Shown here: positions 20,862 through 26,879 of the stretch, in pieces
How the letters are laid out: each line of letters starts with the position of its first letter
Numbering within the stretch: the first letter of the stretch is position 1
NCBI GenBank assembly: GCA_023229825.1
Contig: JALNYN010000017.1
Coordinates: 1-26,879 of the forward strand
Reading direction: 5' to 3'
Length of the DNA stretch: 26,879 nt
From: Minisyncoccota bacterium
Lineage (GTDB): Bacteria > Patescibacteriota > Minisyncoccia > Phycocordibacterales > CAIJYI01
Notes under the pieces: model-generated
The model's database searches: none
Seen by the model: the letters and a program-made list of their open reading frames with translations, nothing else
What the model was told of the DNA's origin: nothing
Program-made: the position numbers and the translations under genes

Positions 20862-23800
20862 TTATTCACTAAGCAGATCCGCTTCGAAATTCATCATTCC
20901 TGCGATGTCTTTCGAATATTTCGAGACATCCGGAAAATCGAGCGCCATGATCTTTTTATATACCGCCTCGATGAGCGCTTTCGTCCGGTCGGTTTCTTGT
21001 TCCGTGATCAAAGCGCGGAGCTCGCGCACCTTCCCTTTCTTGTCGGGCTCAACGAATTCGAGCGTACCCTCTTCCACCAGGTATTTTGAAAAGTCGCGAG
21101 AGTTTTCCACGAGCAGTTTATAGAACACGAGCTGCCTGCGGTATTTATATAATTTTATTTTTTCATCCGCGCTCTTTCCTTCCCATTCATCGAATGATTT
21201 TCCCGTTTTGAGATCGACGACCAAAAACTTCCCATCGCCTTCCGGTATCATTTTATCGATCTTCCCCGTAAGCCTTGCATCGCCGATCAAAACGCCTTGA
21301 TTTTTGAAATCCGTCTCGATCTTATGAAGCGGATCGAACGAACCGCCTTTTTCTTTGAGATAGGCTCCGAGCGCATCATTCCCTTTTTTGAGAAAAAATT
21401 CATGGTCGCGCAAACTAAGCCTCCCGAAGCGGAGCTGTTCTTCAAACCATGCGAGTATCGTTTTCGTATCGGGGATCTTTCCTTCGCGTTTCAAATACGT
21501 GTAGGTCTTCTCAAGCGCCGAATGGATCGCCGAACCATACGCGCCGGAAGGACTTTTTGCTTCGGGAAATCGCAGAAGATTGTGTTCTAAAAATGTCTGC
21601 GGACCGCCGCGCGAAACATCGAGAAAATTATTGAAATGCGTCACGCTCATTTGATACTCATCGAGAAGCGAATGAAGGAGCGCCTGTTCATCGGCGACAA
21701 AAGGCGGAGCAAGGAACGACTTCCATGCCTCGAACAGTGTCGTTCTTTCGGATTCCTCGCTTACCTCCGCCTCGTGTTTTTCCGCCGCAAGCATTTCGCG
21801 GACATTCTCGCCGCATTCTCCCTGATCGGGAAGCGTTAAAAATTCAAGCGGAAGGGTTTCTTTTCCATCCTCGCGTATCTCATACGAAGTGAGGTAGAGA
21901 TGGCTTTTTGCGCGAGTGAGCGCCACATAAAAAAGGCGGAGCTGATCGTCGAGCGTGTCGCCCGCCGGAGCAAGGCCGAGGTTCTTGGGAAAAGGAAGTT
22001 TGGACGACATGCCGCGGCCCGCCCAAATATCGTTCTGGCACGAGATCGTAAACACCGTATCAAATTCAAGACCCTTCGCTTTGTGCGCGGAAAGGAGCGT
22101 GACAGATTCGCTCGCCGATACGAACGGGCTCGTATCAACCACCGGGATTTTGTTCGATTCATGGAGGTCGACGAATTCCACGAGATCGTCGATCCGGAGC
22201 ATCGTCCCCTGTTTGTATTCGCGCAGAGCCTCAACAAATACGCGGAGCGATGAAAGAAAAAGCAGAAATTCAGATTTATTTTCTTTAAATTTTTCGCGGG
22301 AAAAATAATATTCTTTAAACGGCGAAACAAACTTGTTTGTTTCTCTATTCCCTTGTTGCTTGCTGCTTGTTGCTTGTTGCTCATCATCATCAAACGCCAC
22401 GGCGATGATATCGCTTCCCATGAGATCATCCAATATTTGTTCAAGCGTTTCATTTTTGGAACGCTCGCCGAGATCGATCAGAAAATCCGCCACTTCCCTC
22501 ACCCGTCCATCCAGATGCTCCGACATCGCATCGAGCCATCGTCCGCGCTTGGCATCGCGAGATATCTGCCAGGAAACTTTCCGTGGAATTCTCCAGAATG
22601 GAAAGGCGAGAATTTCCGGAAGAAGTTCGTCAGCTTCATCTTGATGTTTCCTCCCGAGCGACGAGACAAATCGGGAAAGCAATATAAGCTCGCGCACGTG
22701 CGGCTCGCGAAAAACATTTTGCTTTCGATCATATCGCACGGGCACGGCCTTCCGATGGAGGAACGGCACGATGCTTTCGAGCTCGCTGTGCTTTCGGCAA
22801 ATGATGGCGATATCATTGGCGCTTTTTCCGAGAGCCATGGCCTTCTTGATCTCATCCGCAATAAAACAAAACTCATCGAGCCGGGTGTGGAAACTTTTTC
22901 GAACGATCGCTCCTTCCGGAATATTTTTGTTTCCCGCCGTCAGTTTTTTTTCCATCTCCGGGATCCTATTTTCAAGCCTTTCATCGCCTTTCAAAATGAT
23001 ATGCCGCGCCAAGTCGAGCACGCTCTGCGTCGAACGATAATTATCGGTCATGGTAATAATGACCGGATCGCGGTACATCTCGCGGAAAGAAAGAATATTG
23101 GATATCTCCGCACCCTGAAATTTGTAGATCGCCTGATCATCATCGCCCACGACCATGATATTCGGACGTCCTTCGTGAACGGCCAGATCAGAGAGCAGCC
23201 GAATAAGCCTCATCTGCGCATCGTTCGTATCCTGAAATTCATCGACGAGAAGATACTGATAACGCTCCTGCAGTTCGTAGCGGAGAGCTTCGTTCTTCGC
23301 AAGCGAATGGATCACATCGAGGATCATGTCGTCGAAATCATAATACCCCTCCTTTCTCATCGCATCCTGATATTTTTCATATACATCGGCAAGCGTAAAA
23401 AGCTTCACTTGCGCAGCCGTGCCTTTTAACACCGTTTCCCCGTCGTCATTCTTTTCCGTCCATTCTTTTTTCCATTCCGAAAGCGGAACAGTGGATTCGA
23501 GAGATTCCGATCTCGAGAGCGCGCGAGAAAGCGTTTCAGAGACCAGCATATGGATCGGATGGATCCCCTCCAAATTTTCCGCTTGGCACGACTGAAGTTT
23601 TTCCAAAAGCGCCGCGACAGCGGGAAATATTTTTTTAGAAAGCCGCTCGGAAAGAGTTTGCGAAACGAGAGGATTCGCAAATTCAAAAAACTTTGCGTTC
23701 GAAGCCAGAGCTGCACGAAATTCATCCGGATCAAGTCCGCCTTTTTTCAGGTGCGTGATAGCGCTTTTTGCATCGCGCAAATAGGTGAACGAATCTTCAA

Positions 23801-24239
23801 ATACAGACGAAAGCGGATTGTCGTGCGGGAGCTCGGAAAATATATTCTCCAGAATACGGATCGTAGCGAGATCATCGGCGGGCAAGAGAGACGCGCCGCC
23901 AAAAAAATACTCCGGATAAGAATTGATGATCTCGACGCCGAAAGAATGGAAGGTGTGGATCGAAACGCGATAGGCGGCGTTTCCGATCATCCCGACCAGA
24001 CGCTTGCGCATGTTCACAGACGCGGAATCAGTAAAGGTGAGGCACAATATATTTCCCGGCGACATGTCGGTACGGCGTAAAATATTCGCCACGCGAAGCG
24101 AGAGAATTTCCGTTTTTCCCGACCCCGGCCCCGCCACCACCATAACCGGGCCATCGATAGCGTCCACCGCCCGCCTTTGCGCCGGATTGAGCTTGGCATA
24201 AGATTCGTCGAATTTTGTTGATGTTTTTGGATTGGTCAT
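20862..24239 (-). CDS. UvrD/PcrA-type helicase fused to PD-(D/E)XK nuclease
   Basis: A 1125-aa SF1 helicase-nuclease for DNA repair or recombination. Q-motif LNPAQRRAV 17-25, Walker A AGPGSGKT 36-43, DEXX block LLVDEFQDTN, motif III VVGDDDQAIYKFQGA, motif IV DNYRST, motif V/VI region LLSAHKAKGLEFDTVF and LFYVALTRAK. The C-terminal 260 residues form an AddB/RecB-like nuclease: GSAIHSALEK, TGKIDKM, VVDLKTGKS, RRQLVFYKLL. The iron-sulfur cysteines usual for AddB-type nucleases are absent; FPDVSKYSKD stands where they would be expected. A Gln/Ser-rich insertion (EQQATSSKQQGNRE) is encoded by a TTGTTGCTTGCTGC-type DNA repeat near 22350-22392. TATAGT ends 6 nt before the ATG, so a leaderless mRNA is predicted. 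Confidence 0.93.
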   Translation of the reverse strand: MTNPKTSTKFDESYAKLNPAQRRAVDAIDGPVMVVAGPGSGKTEILSLRVANILRRTDMSPGNILCLTFTDSASVNMRKRLVGMIGNAAYRVSIHTFHSFGVEIINSYPEYFFGGASLLPADDLATIRILENIFSELPHDNPLSSVFEDSFTYLRDAKSAITHLKKGGLDPDEFRAALASNAKFFEFANPLVSQTLSERLSKKIFPAVAALLEKLQSCQAENLEGIHPIHMLVSETLSRALSRSESLESTVPLSEWKKEWTEKNDDGETVLKGTAAQVKLFTLADVYEKYQDAMRKEGYYDFDDMILDVIHSLAKNEALRYELQERYQYLLVDEFQDTNDAQMRLIRLLSDLAVHEGRPNIMVVGDDDQAIYKFQGAEISNILSFREMYRDPVIITMTDNYRSTQSVLDLARHIILKGDERLENRIPEMEKKLTAGNKNIPEGAIVRKSFHTRLDEFCFIADEIKKAMALGKSANDIAIICRKHSELESIVPFLHRKAVPVRYDRKQNVFREPHVRELILLSRFVSSLGRKHQDEADELLPEILAFPFWRIPRKVSWQISRDAKRGRWLDAMSEHLDGRVREVADFLIDLGERSKNETLEQILDDLMGSDIIAVAFDDDEQQATSSKQQGNRETNKFVSPFKEYYFSREKFKENKSEFLLFLSSLRVFVEALREYKQGTMLRIDDLVEFVDLHESNKIPVVDTSPFVSASESVTLLSAHKAKGLEFDTVFTISCQNDIWAGRGMSSKLPFPKNLGLAPAGDTLDDQLRLFYVALTRAKSHLYLTSYEIREDGKETLPLEFLTLPDQGECGENVREMLAAEKHEAEVSEESERTTLFEAWKSFLAPPFVADEQALLHSLLDEYQMSVTHFNNFLDVSRGGPQTFLEHNLLRFPEAKSPSGAYGSAIHSALEKTYTYLKREGKIPDTKTILAWFEEQLRFGRLSLRDHEFFLKKGNDALGAYLKEKGGSFDPLHKIETDFKNQGVLIGDARLTGKIDKMIPEGDGKFLVVDLKTGKSFDEWEGKSADEKIKLYKYRRQLVFYKLLVENSRDFSKYLVEEGTLEFVEPDKKGKVRELRALITEQETDRTKALIEAVYKKIMALDFPDVSKYSKDIAGMMNFEADLLSE

Positions 24240-24245
24240 GAATTA

Positions 24246-24275
24246 ACTATATCACCCCGCACGAATATTTGACAA
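24246..24275 (-). promoter_or_regulatory. Leaderless-type promoter of the uvrD-nuclease gene
   Basis: Minus strand TTGTCA (24270-24275), 18-bp spacer, TATAGT (24246-24251), 6 nt to the ATG. Confidence 0.7.
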
Positions 24276-24299
24276 ACTTATTAATAAAAGTTATTTCTT

Positions 24300-24335
24300 G
24301 TCGGCTAAATTTCGCATATGCGAAATTTAGCCGAC
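24300..24335. repeat. 36-bp perfect palindrome
   Basis: Half-site GTCGGCTAAATTTCGCAT followed by its exact complement. It lies between the divergent uvrD and rpmG promoters. It has the same length as the palindromes bounding the transposase unit but an unrelated sequence. Decayed relatives may lie at 1558 and 1631. Confidence 0.9.
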
Positions 24336-24378
24336 GGGACAGAGCAAAAACAGGCTTATTCCCCTTCCCTTTGACCAA

Positions 24379-24470
24379 GTTAGAGTTTTTGACATATTCT
24401 GTTTGAACGATACGGCATTGCTTCTATAAAATACCGCGCATTCACTGCACGGAATGTATAAAACTCTAAC
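24379..24470. promoter_or_regulatory. 11-bp inverted repeat around an extra promoter
   Basis: GTTAGAGTTTT (24379-24389) and AAAACTCTAAC (24460-24470) bracket TTGAAC-16-TATAAA (24403-24430, plus strand). A transcript from this promoter would end or continue into the rpmG promoter just beyond. No ORF is present. Confidence 0.4.
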
Positions 24471-24474
24471 GGGG

Positions 24475-24503
24475 TTGATTTATTTATTGTTTTGTATTAT
24501 ACT
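24475..24503 (+). promoter_or_regulatory. Promoter of rpmG
   Basis: TTGATT (24475-24480), 17-bp spacer, TATACT (24498-24503), giving a short A/T-rich leader without a Shine-Dalgarno. Confidence 0.7.
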
Positions 24504-24535
24504 CCGATATACGTTACAAAAACAATAAATTCACT

Positions 24536-24694
24536 ATGTCTCAAGATCACTTGATTAAGCTCGCCTGCGGCAAATGCAAAAGCGTCAATTACATGACGAC
24601 CCGTAACAAAAAAAGCGTAGAAAAGAAACTTGCCCCAAACAAGCATTGTTCCGTCTGCCGAAAACACACCCCTCACAAGGAAGCAAAAAAATAA
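24536..24694 (+). CDS. rpmG: 50S ribosomal protein L33
   Basis: A 52-aa protein: MSQDHLIKLACGKCKSVNYM, then TTRNKKSVEKKLAPNK and HCSVCRKHTPHKEAKK. The cysteine pairs CGKC (11-14) and CSVC (38-41) make this the zinc-binding form. The Y-TRNK and KL--KKYC-like positions fit the family, and length is normal. It has its own promoter and terminator. No Shine-Dalgarno precedes the ATG (leader ACAATAAATTCACT). The gene is easily missed because of its size. Confidence 0.93.
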   Translation: MSQDHLIKLACGKCKSVNYMTTRNKKSVEKKLAPNKHCSVCRKHTPHKEAKK

Positions 24695-24700
24695 ACAAAA

Positions 24701-24727
24701 AAACACCGCGCAAGCGGTGTTTTTTTA
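24701..24727 (+). terminator. Terminator of rpmG
   Basis: Stem AAACACCGC-GCAA-GCGGTGTTT followed by TTTT, 6 nt after the stop. Confidence 0.9.
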
Positions 24728-24776
24728 TCAATTCTCTATTTTCAATTATCTATTTTCAATTATCTATTTTCTAACA
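24728..24776. repeat. Tandem AATTATCTATTTTC repeat
   Basis: Three units of about 14-15 bp (TCTATTTTCAATTA) directly after the rpmG terminator. No spacers, no palindromic unit. Confidence 0.7.
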
Positions 24777-24785
24777 GTTTCGTTG

Positions 24786-24856
24786 CGGGAGCTAGAGGAA
24801 TCGAACCCCTGATAGTGGTTTTGGAGACCACTGTTATACCATTTAACTAAGCTCCC
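24786..24856 (-). tRNA. tRNA-Trp(CCA)
   Basis: A 71-nt cloverleaf: acceptor GGGAGCT/AGCTCCC with G73, anticodon stem GTGGT/ACCAC with loop CTCCAAA (anticodon CCA), T-arm AGGGG-TTCGATT-CCTCT. The 3' CCA is not encoded. Confidence 0.95.
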
Positions 24857-24925
24857 ATAATGCAAAAGTTTATCACAAAAATAGAGGAAAAGCTATCTCC
24901 GAATTTGTAACTGTCCACACCCATC

Positions 24926-25019
24926 GCCGGTTCTGGGTTGTACCCAGAACCGAAACGTTTGGAATACCTCACTTTTTTCGAATTGCACAAAATCCATAGC
25001 GACGGCACAAACGTTCAAA
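24926..25019. repeat. Double stem-loop repeat, copy 4 (right end lost)
   Basis: Left hairpin CCGGTTCTGGGTTGTACCCA plus GAACCG, then AAACGTTTGGAATACCTCAC as in copy 3. The right part keeps only ACAAACGTTCAAAG. Confidence 0.7.
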
Positions 25020-25031
25020 GAAATTTTTGTT

Positions 25032-26108
25032 TTATTCCTCGCTTCCCGGTTTATCAAGTATCAGCGGTTCCACCCCCATTCCGTTTCCGGTGATCTTCAC
25101 CACATCTTTATCGATCTTATGAAGTTCTTTCGCGCCGCTGTTGTAGTGTCCGACGACCGTGCCGAGCGAGTTGCCGAGCTTTTTATAATATTCATCGTAA
25201 GCTTTCAGGTGCTTTCCCAACTCTTCGACGCGTTTGGAAATATCTCTGGCAGATTCTTCGATCTTGAACGCGCGAAAACCATAAAGTACTGAACTCAAAT
25301 AAGCGGAAAATGTCGTCGGAGAAACGATGATGACGTGCTTGTCTTTATAGGCATAATCGATGAGCGAGCGCGTGTTGGATTTTATCGCACCGACCTCGTT
25401 GACGAGCAGGTCGTAATAAATTCCCTCCGCCGGAATGTACATCATCGCAAAAGGCAAAGTGCCCTCTGTCGGTCGAATATATTTCGCGGTTTCATCAATG
25501 CGCTTTTTCAGATCGACGATAAAATCTTTCTCGATCTCCATTTTTTTCACGGGATCCGTTTCATTGATGATGCGGTTATAATTATCCAGCGAGAATTTCG
25601 CATCGATCGGTATCATCCCGTCTTTTGTTTTAATGACCGCGTCCACTTTGTCGTTGTCGGAAAACGGGTACTGCAATTGGTAGGCGTCGGGCGGCAAAAC
25701 ATTTCCCAAAATAAGTTCCAAGCTCGCCTCGCCCAAACTCCCCCGATGTTTTTGATTGGTGAGAACCTTCTGCAAATTATGAAGTTCCTCGGTAATGCCC
25801 AAAACCTGCTTCGAACCTTCGTTCGTTTCCGTGACCGCTTTTGTGACCTCGGAAAGATGTTTTTTCATCTCAGAATTGATATCCTGCATGAATTTCTGAG
25901 ACTCAGAAAACTGTCGCAGCGTAGCGCTCTGCGATTCCCCCAGCTTTTTATCCACTTCCTTCGTAAGATAATCCAGCTTATTTTGAAGCATGATCATCCC
26001 CTGATCCGGCACAGGCTGTTTCTTTTTGTCGCGAGTGAGAAGCAAAGTAATAATGACCCCGAACGACAAAGCAAGAAGCCCAACAAGGATAAAAGTAAAT
26101 GTTTCCAT
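25032..26108 (-). CDS. rmuC: RmuC-family DNA recombination protein
   Basis: A 358-aa protein: N-terminal membrane helix (3-24, FTFILVGLLALSFGVIITLLL), coiled coil at about 38-115, then the RmuC nuclease-like domain. That domain includes KHRGSLGEASLELILGNVLP, QYPFSDNDKVDAVI, IPIDAKFSLDNYNR, FAMMYIPAEGIYYDLL and HVIIVSPTTFSAYL. RmuC limits inversions and rearrangements between short repeats, which is notable in a repeat-rich window. The ATG at 26106-26108 is chosen over a TTG at 26126 because TATACT (26115-26120) ends 6 nt before it; the mRNA should be leaderless. Confidence 0.93.
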   Translation of the reverse strand: METFTFILVGLLALSFGVIITLLLTRDKKKQPVPDQGMIMLQNKLDYLTKEVDKKLGESQSATLRQFSESQKFMQDINSEMKKHLSEVTKAVTETNEGSKQVLGITEELHNLQKVLTNQKHRGSLGEASLELILGNVLPPDAYQLQYPFSDNDKVDAVIKTKDGMIPIDAKFSLDNYNRIINETDPVKKMEIEKDFIVDLKKRIDETAKYIRPTEGTLPFAMMYIPAEGIYYDLLVNEVGAIKSNTRSLIDYAYKDKHVIIVSPTTFSAYLSSVLYGFRAFKIEESARDISKRVEELGKHLKAYDEYYKKLGNSLGTVVGHYNSGAKELHKIDKDVVKITGNGMGVEPLILDKPGSEE

Positions 26109-26114
26109 GGGTAT

Positions 26115-26143
26115 AGTATACCGCAAACAACGTTTAACTCAAA
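26115..26143 (-). promoter_or_regulatory. Leaderless-type promoter of rmuC
   Basis: Minus strand TTTGAG (26138-26143), 17-bp spacer, TATACT (26115-26120), 6 nt to the ATG. Confidence 0.6.
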
Positions 26144-26149
26144 AAAATT

Positions 26150-26269
26150 AAAAAGTAAAAATGAAAAACTAAAAACGACAACTAAAAATTTAAAATTTCC
26201 ACGAAACAGAATTTTGCGGTAAATTTTTAAATTTTCCTTCTCGTTTTTAGTTTTTCATTTTTACTTTTT
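26150..26269. repeat. A/T-rich long inverted repeat, copy 2
   Basis: Perfect 29-bp arms at 26150-26178 and 26241-26269 (AAAAAGTAAAAATGAAAAAC...), with inner A/T-rich complementarity. It is the same family as 16036-16148. It follows the stop of the permease gene and could form a terminator hairpin. Confidence 0.85.
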
Positions 26270-26279
26270 CCTTTTTTGC

Positions 26280-26879
26280 TTACTCATACCTCAGCGCCTC
26301 GATCGGTTCCTTCTTTGCAGCCCGCCGAGCCGGAACAATACCAAAAACGAGACCAATGAACGACGAAACGCCGATACCGAGAACAGCTCCCCGCAGAGGA
26401 AAAATAAATGTCCAGCTGATGGTTGAAAATTGGTTTATAGCCCAAGCGAAACAGAACGACACAAAAGCCCCAAACAGGACTCCTATAATTCCCCCGATCG
26501 CGGTCAGGATCACCGCCTCCGCCAAAAATTGCGAGAGAATTTCATTTTCCGTCGCTCCGATGGCTTTGCGCAAACCGATCTCTCGCGTTCGTTCCGTGAC
26601 CGATACCAGCATGATGTTCATAATGCCGATACCGCCGACGATGAGCGATATGGCGGCGACGGAGGCGAGGAGCACAGTGAGCGCCGTCGTAACCGTACCG
26701 ATGCGATCAAGCAGATCGGCGGCCGTACTCACATAAAAGTCGTCTTTTTCCGGATCCGTGATATTGTGGCTAATTCGAAGCGTGGTTTTTATGTCGGACA
26801 CGGTTTGTTCGAGCGGAATGCTCGGATCCGCCTGTACGATAATCTCGTTAAAATGCTTGGTCCCCAGAATGTATGTTTG
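26280..26879 (-). CDS. MacB/FtsX-type ABC transporter permease, C-terminal part
   Basis: The frame is open to the window edge, so the N-terminus is missing; about 199 residues are visible. It begins in the periplasmic MacB domain (QADPSIPLEQTVSDIKTTLR, and DDFYVSTAADLLDRIGTV). Three helices of the FtsX domain follow: ALTVLLASVAAISLIVGGIG, then ERTREIGLRKAIGATENEIL, the loop that contacts the ATPase, then two more helices and the terminal signature GIVPARRAAKKEPIEALRYE. The family exports macrolides, peptides or lipoproteins. The substrate is not evident and the partner ATPase should lie beyond the edge. Confidence 0.92.
   Translation of the reverse strand, partial: QTYILGTKHFNEIIVQADPSIPLEQTVSDIKTTLRISHNITDPEKDDFYVSTAADLLDRIGTVTTALTVLLASVAAISLIVGGIGIMNIMLVSVTERTREIGLRKAIGATENEILSQFLAEAVILTAIGGIIGVLFGAFVSFCFAWAINQFSTISWTFIFPLRGAVLGIGVSSFIGLVFGIVPARRAAKKEPIEALRYE

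Noticed and set aside
22353..23429. 358-aa plus-strand frame opposite the helicase gene
   Set aside because: It lies wholly antisense to conserved helicase motifs and has no domain or start signal.
24728..24776. A short CRISPR-like array
   Set aside because: It is a contiguous A/T-rich tandem repeat with no spacers and no cas genes nearby.

Overview
The window looks like the chromosome of a Patescibacteria/CPR bacterium of the Parcubacteria type. This is inferred from gene content and style. There is a fused ADP-forming acyl-CoA synthetase, a GH57 enzyme, an AddB-like UvrD helicase fused to a nuclease, and many small VirB2/TrbC-like pilin proteins next to a membrane-anchored solute-binding protein. 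There is also a REP-type tyrosine transposase, a stand-alone GIY-YIG protein, tRNAs without encoded CCA, and intergenic spaces filled with families of short repeats. Stop codons behave as in code 11. No phylogenetic marker was searched, so the assignment is an inference.

Layout: 2-967, the C-terminal part of PriA with decayed helicase motifs. 1119-1472, a small membrane protein. 1473-2109, a gene-free repeat zone. 2110-3096, Obg GTPase (-), divergent from an unrecognised basic protein at 3208-4119 (+). 4351-6450, ADP-forming acyl-CoA synthetase (-), divergent from GH57 (6615-7763, +). 7829-8596, a transposase unit bounded by identical 36-bp palindromes, lying between the converging 3' ends of GH57 and gltX (8602-10293, -). 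10446-13015 (+), a 75-aa membrane peptide, then an SPFH-like protein overlapping a polytopic membrane protein. 13095-19347 (-), a long one-direction block: GIY-YIG protein, methyltransferase, solute-binding protein and eight pilin-like genes. 19400-20000, repeats around tRNA-Ala(CGC). 20067-20600, a membrane protein. 20862-24239, UvrD-nuclease (-), divergent from rpmG (24536-24694). tRNA-Trp, RmuC and the C-terminal half of a MacB-type permease finish the window.

The most distinctive region is 13.1-18.5 kb. Eight small two-helix proteins of three subfamilies are encoded in a row behind an anchored solute-binding protein that has no ABC permease nearby. Three paralogs are almost identical in core and DNA but differ in the C-terminal tail. 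A perfect DnaA-box 9-mer (TTATCCACA) lies upstream of each of these three. No secretion ATPase (VirB4/VirB11/VirD4) is in the window, so the assembly machinery, if any, is elsewhere.

The second recurring signal is transcriptional. At nine minus-strand genes a sigma70-like -10 hexamer ends 6-7 nt before the start codon, predicting leaderless mRNAs. Other genes (1119, 3208, 6615, 10446, 10804, 12059, 20600) have a clear Shine-Dalgarno sequence, and the tandem pilins and rpmG have A/T-rich leaders without one. Start codons were moved from the longest ORF to fit these signals where stated.
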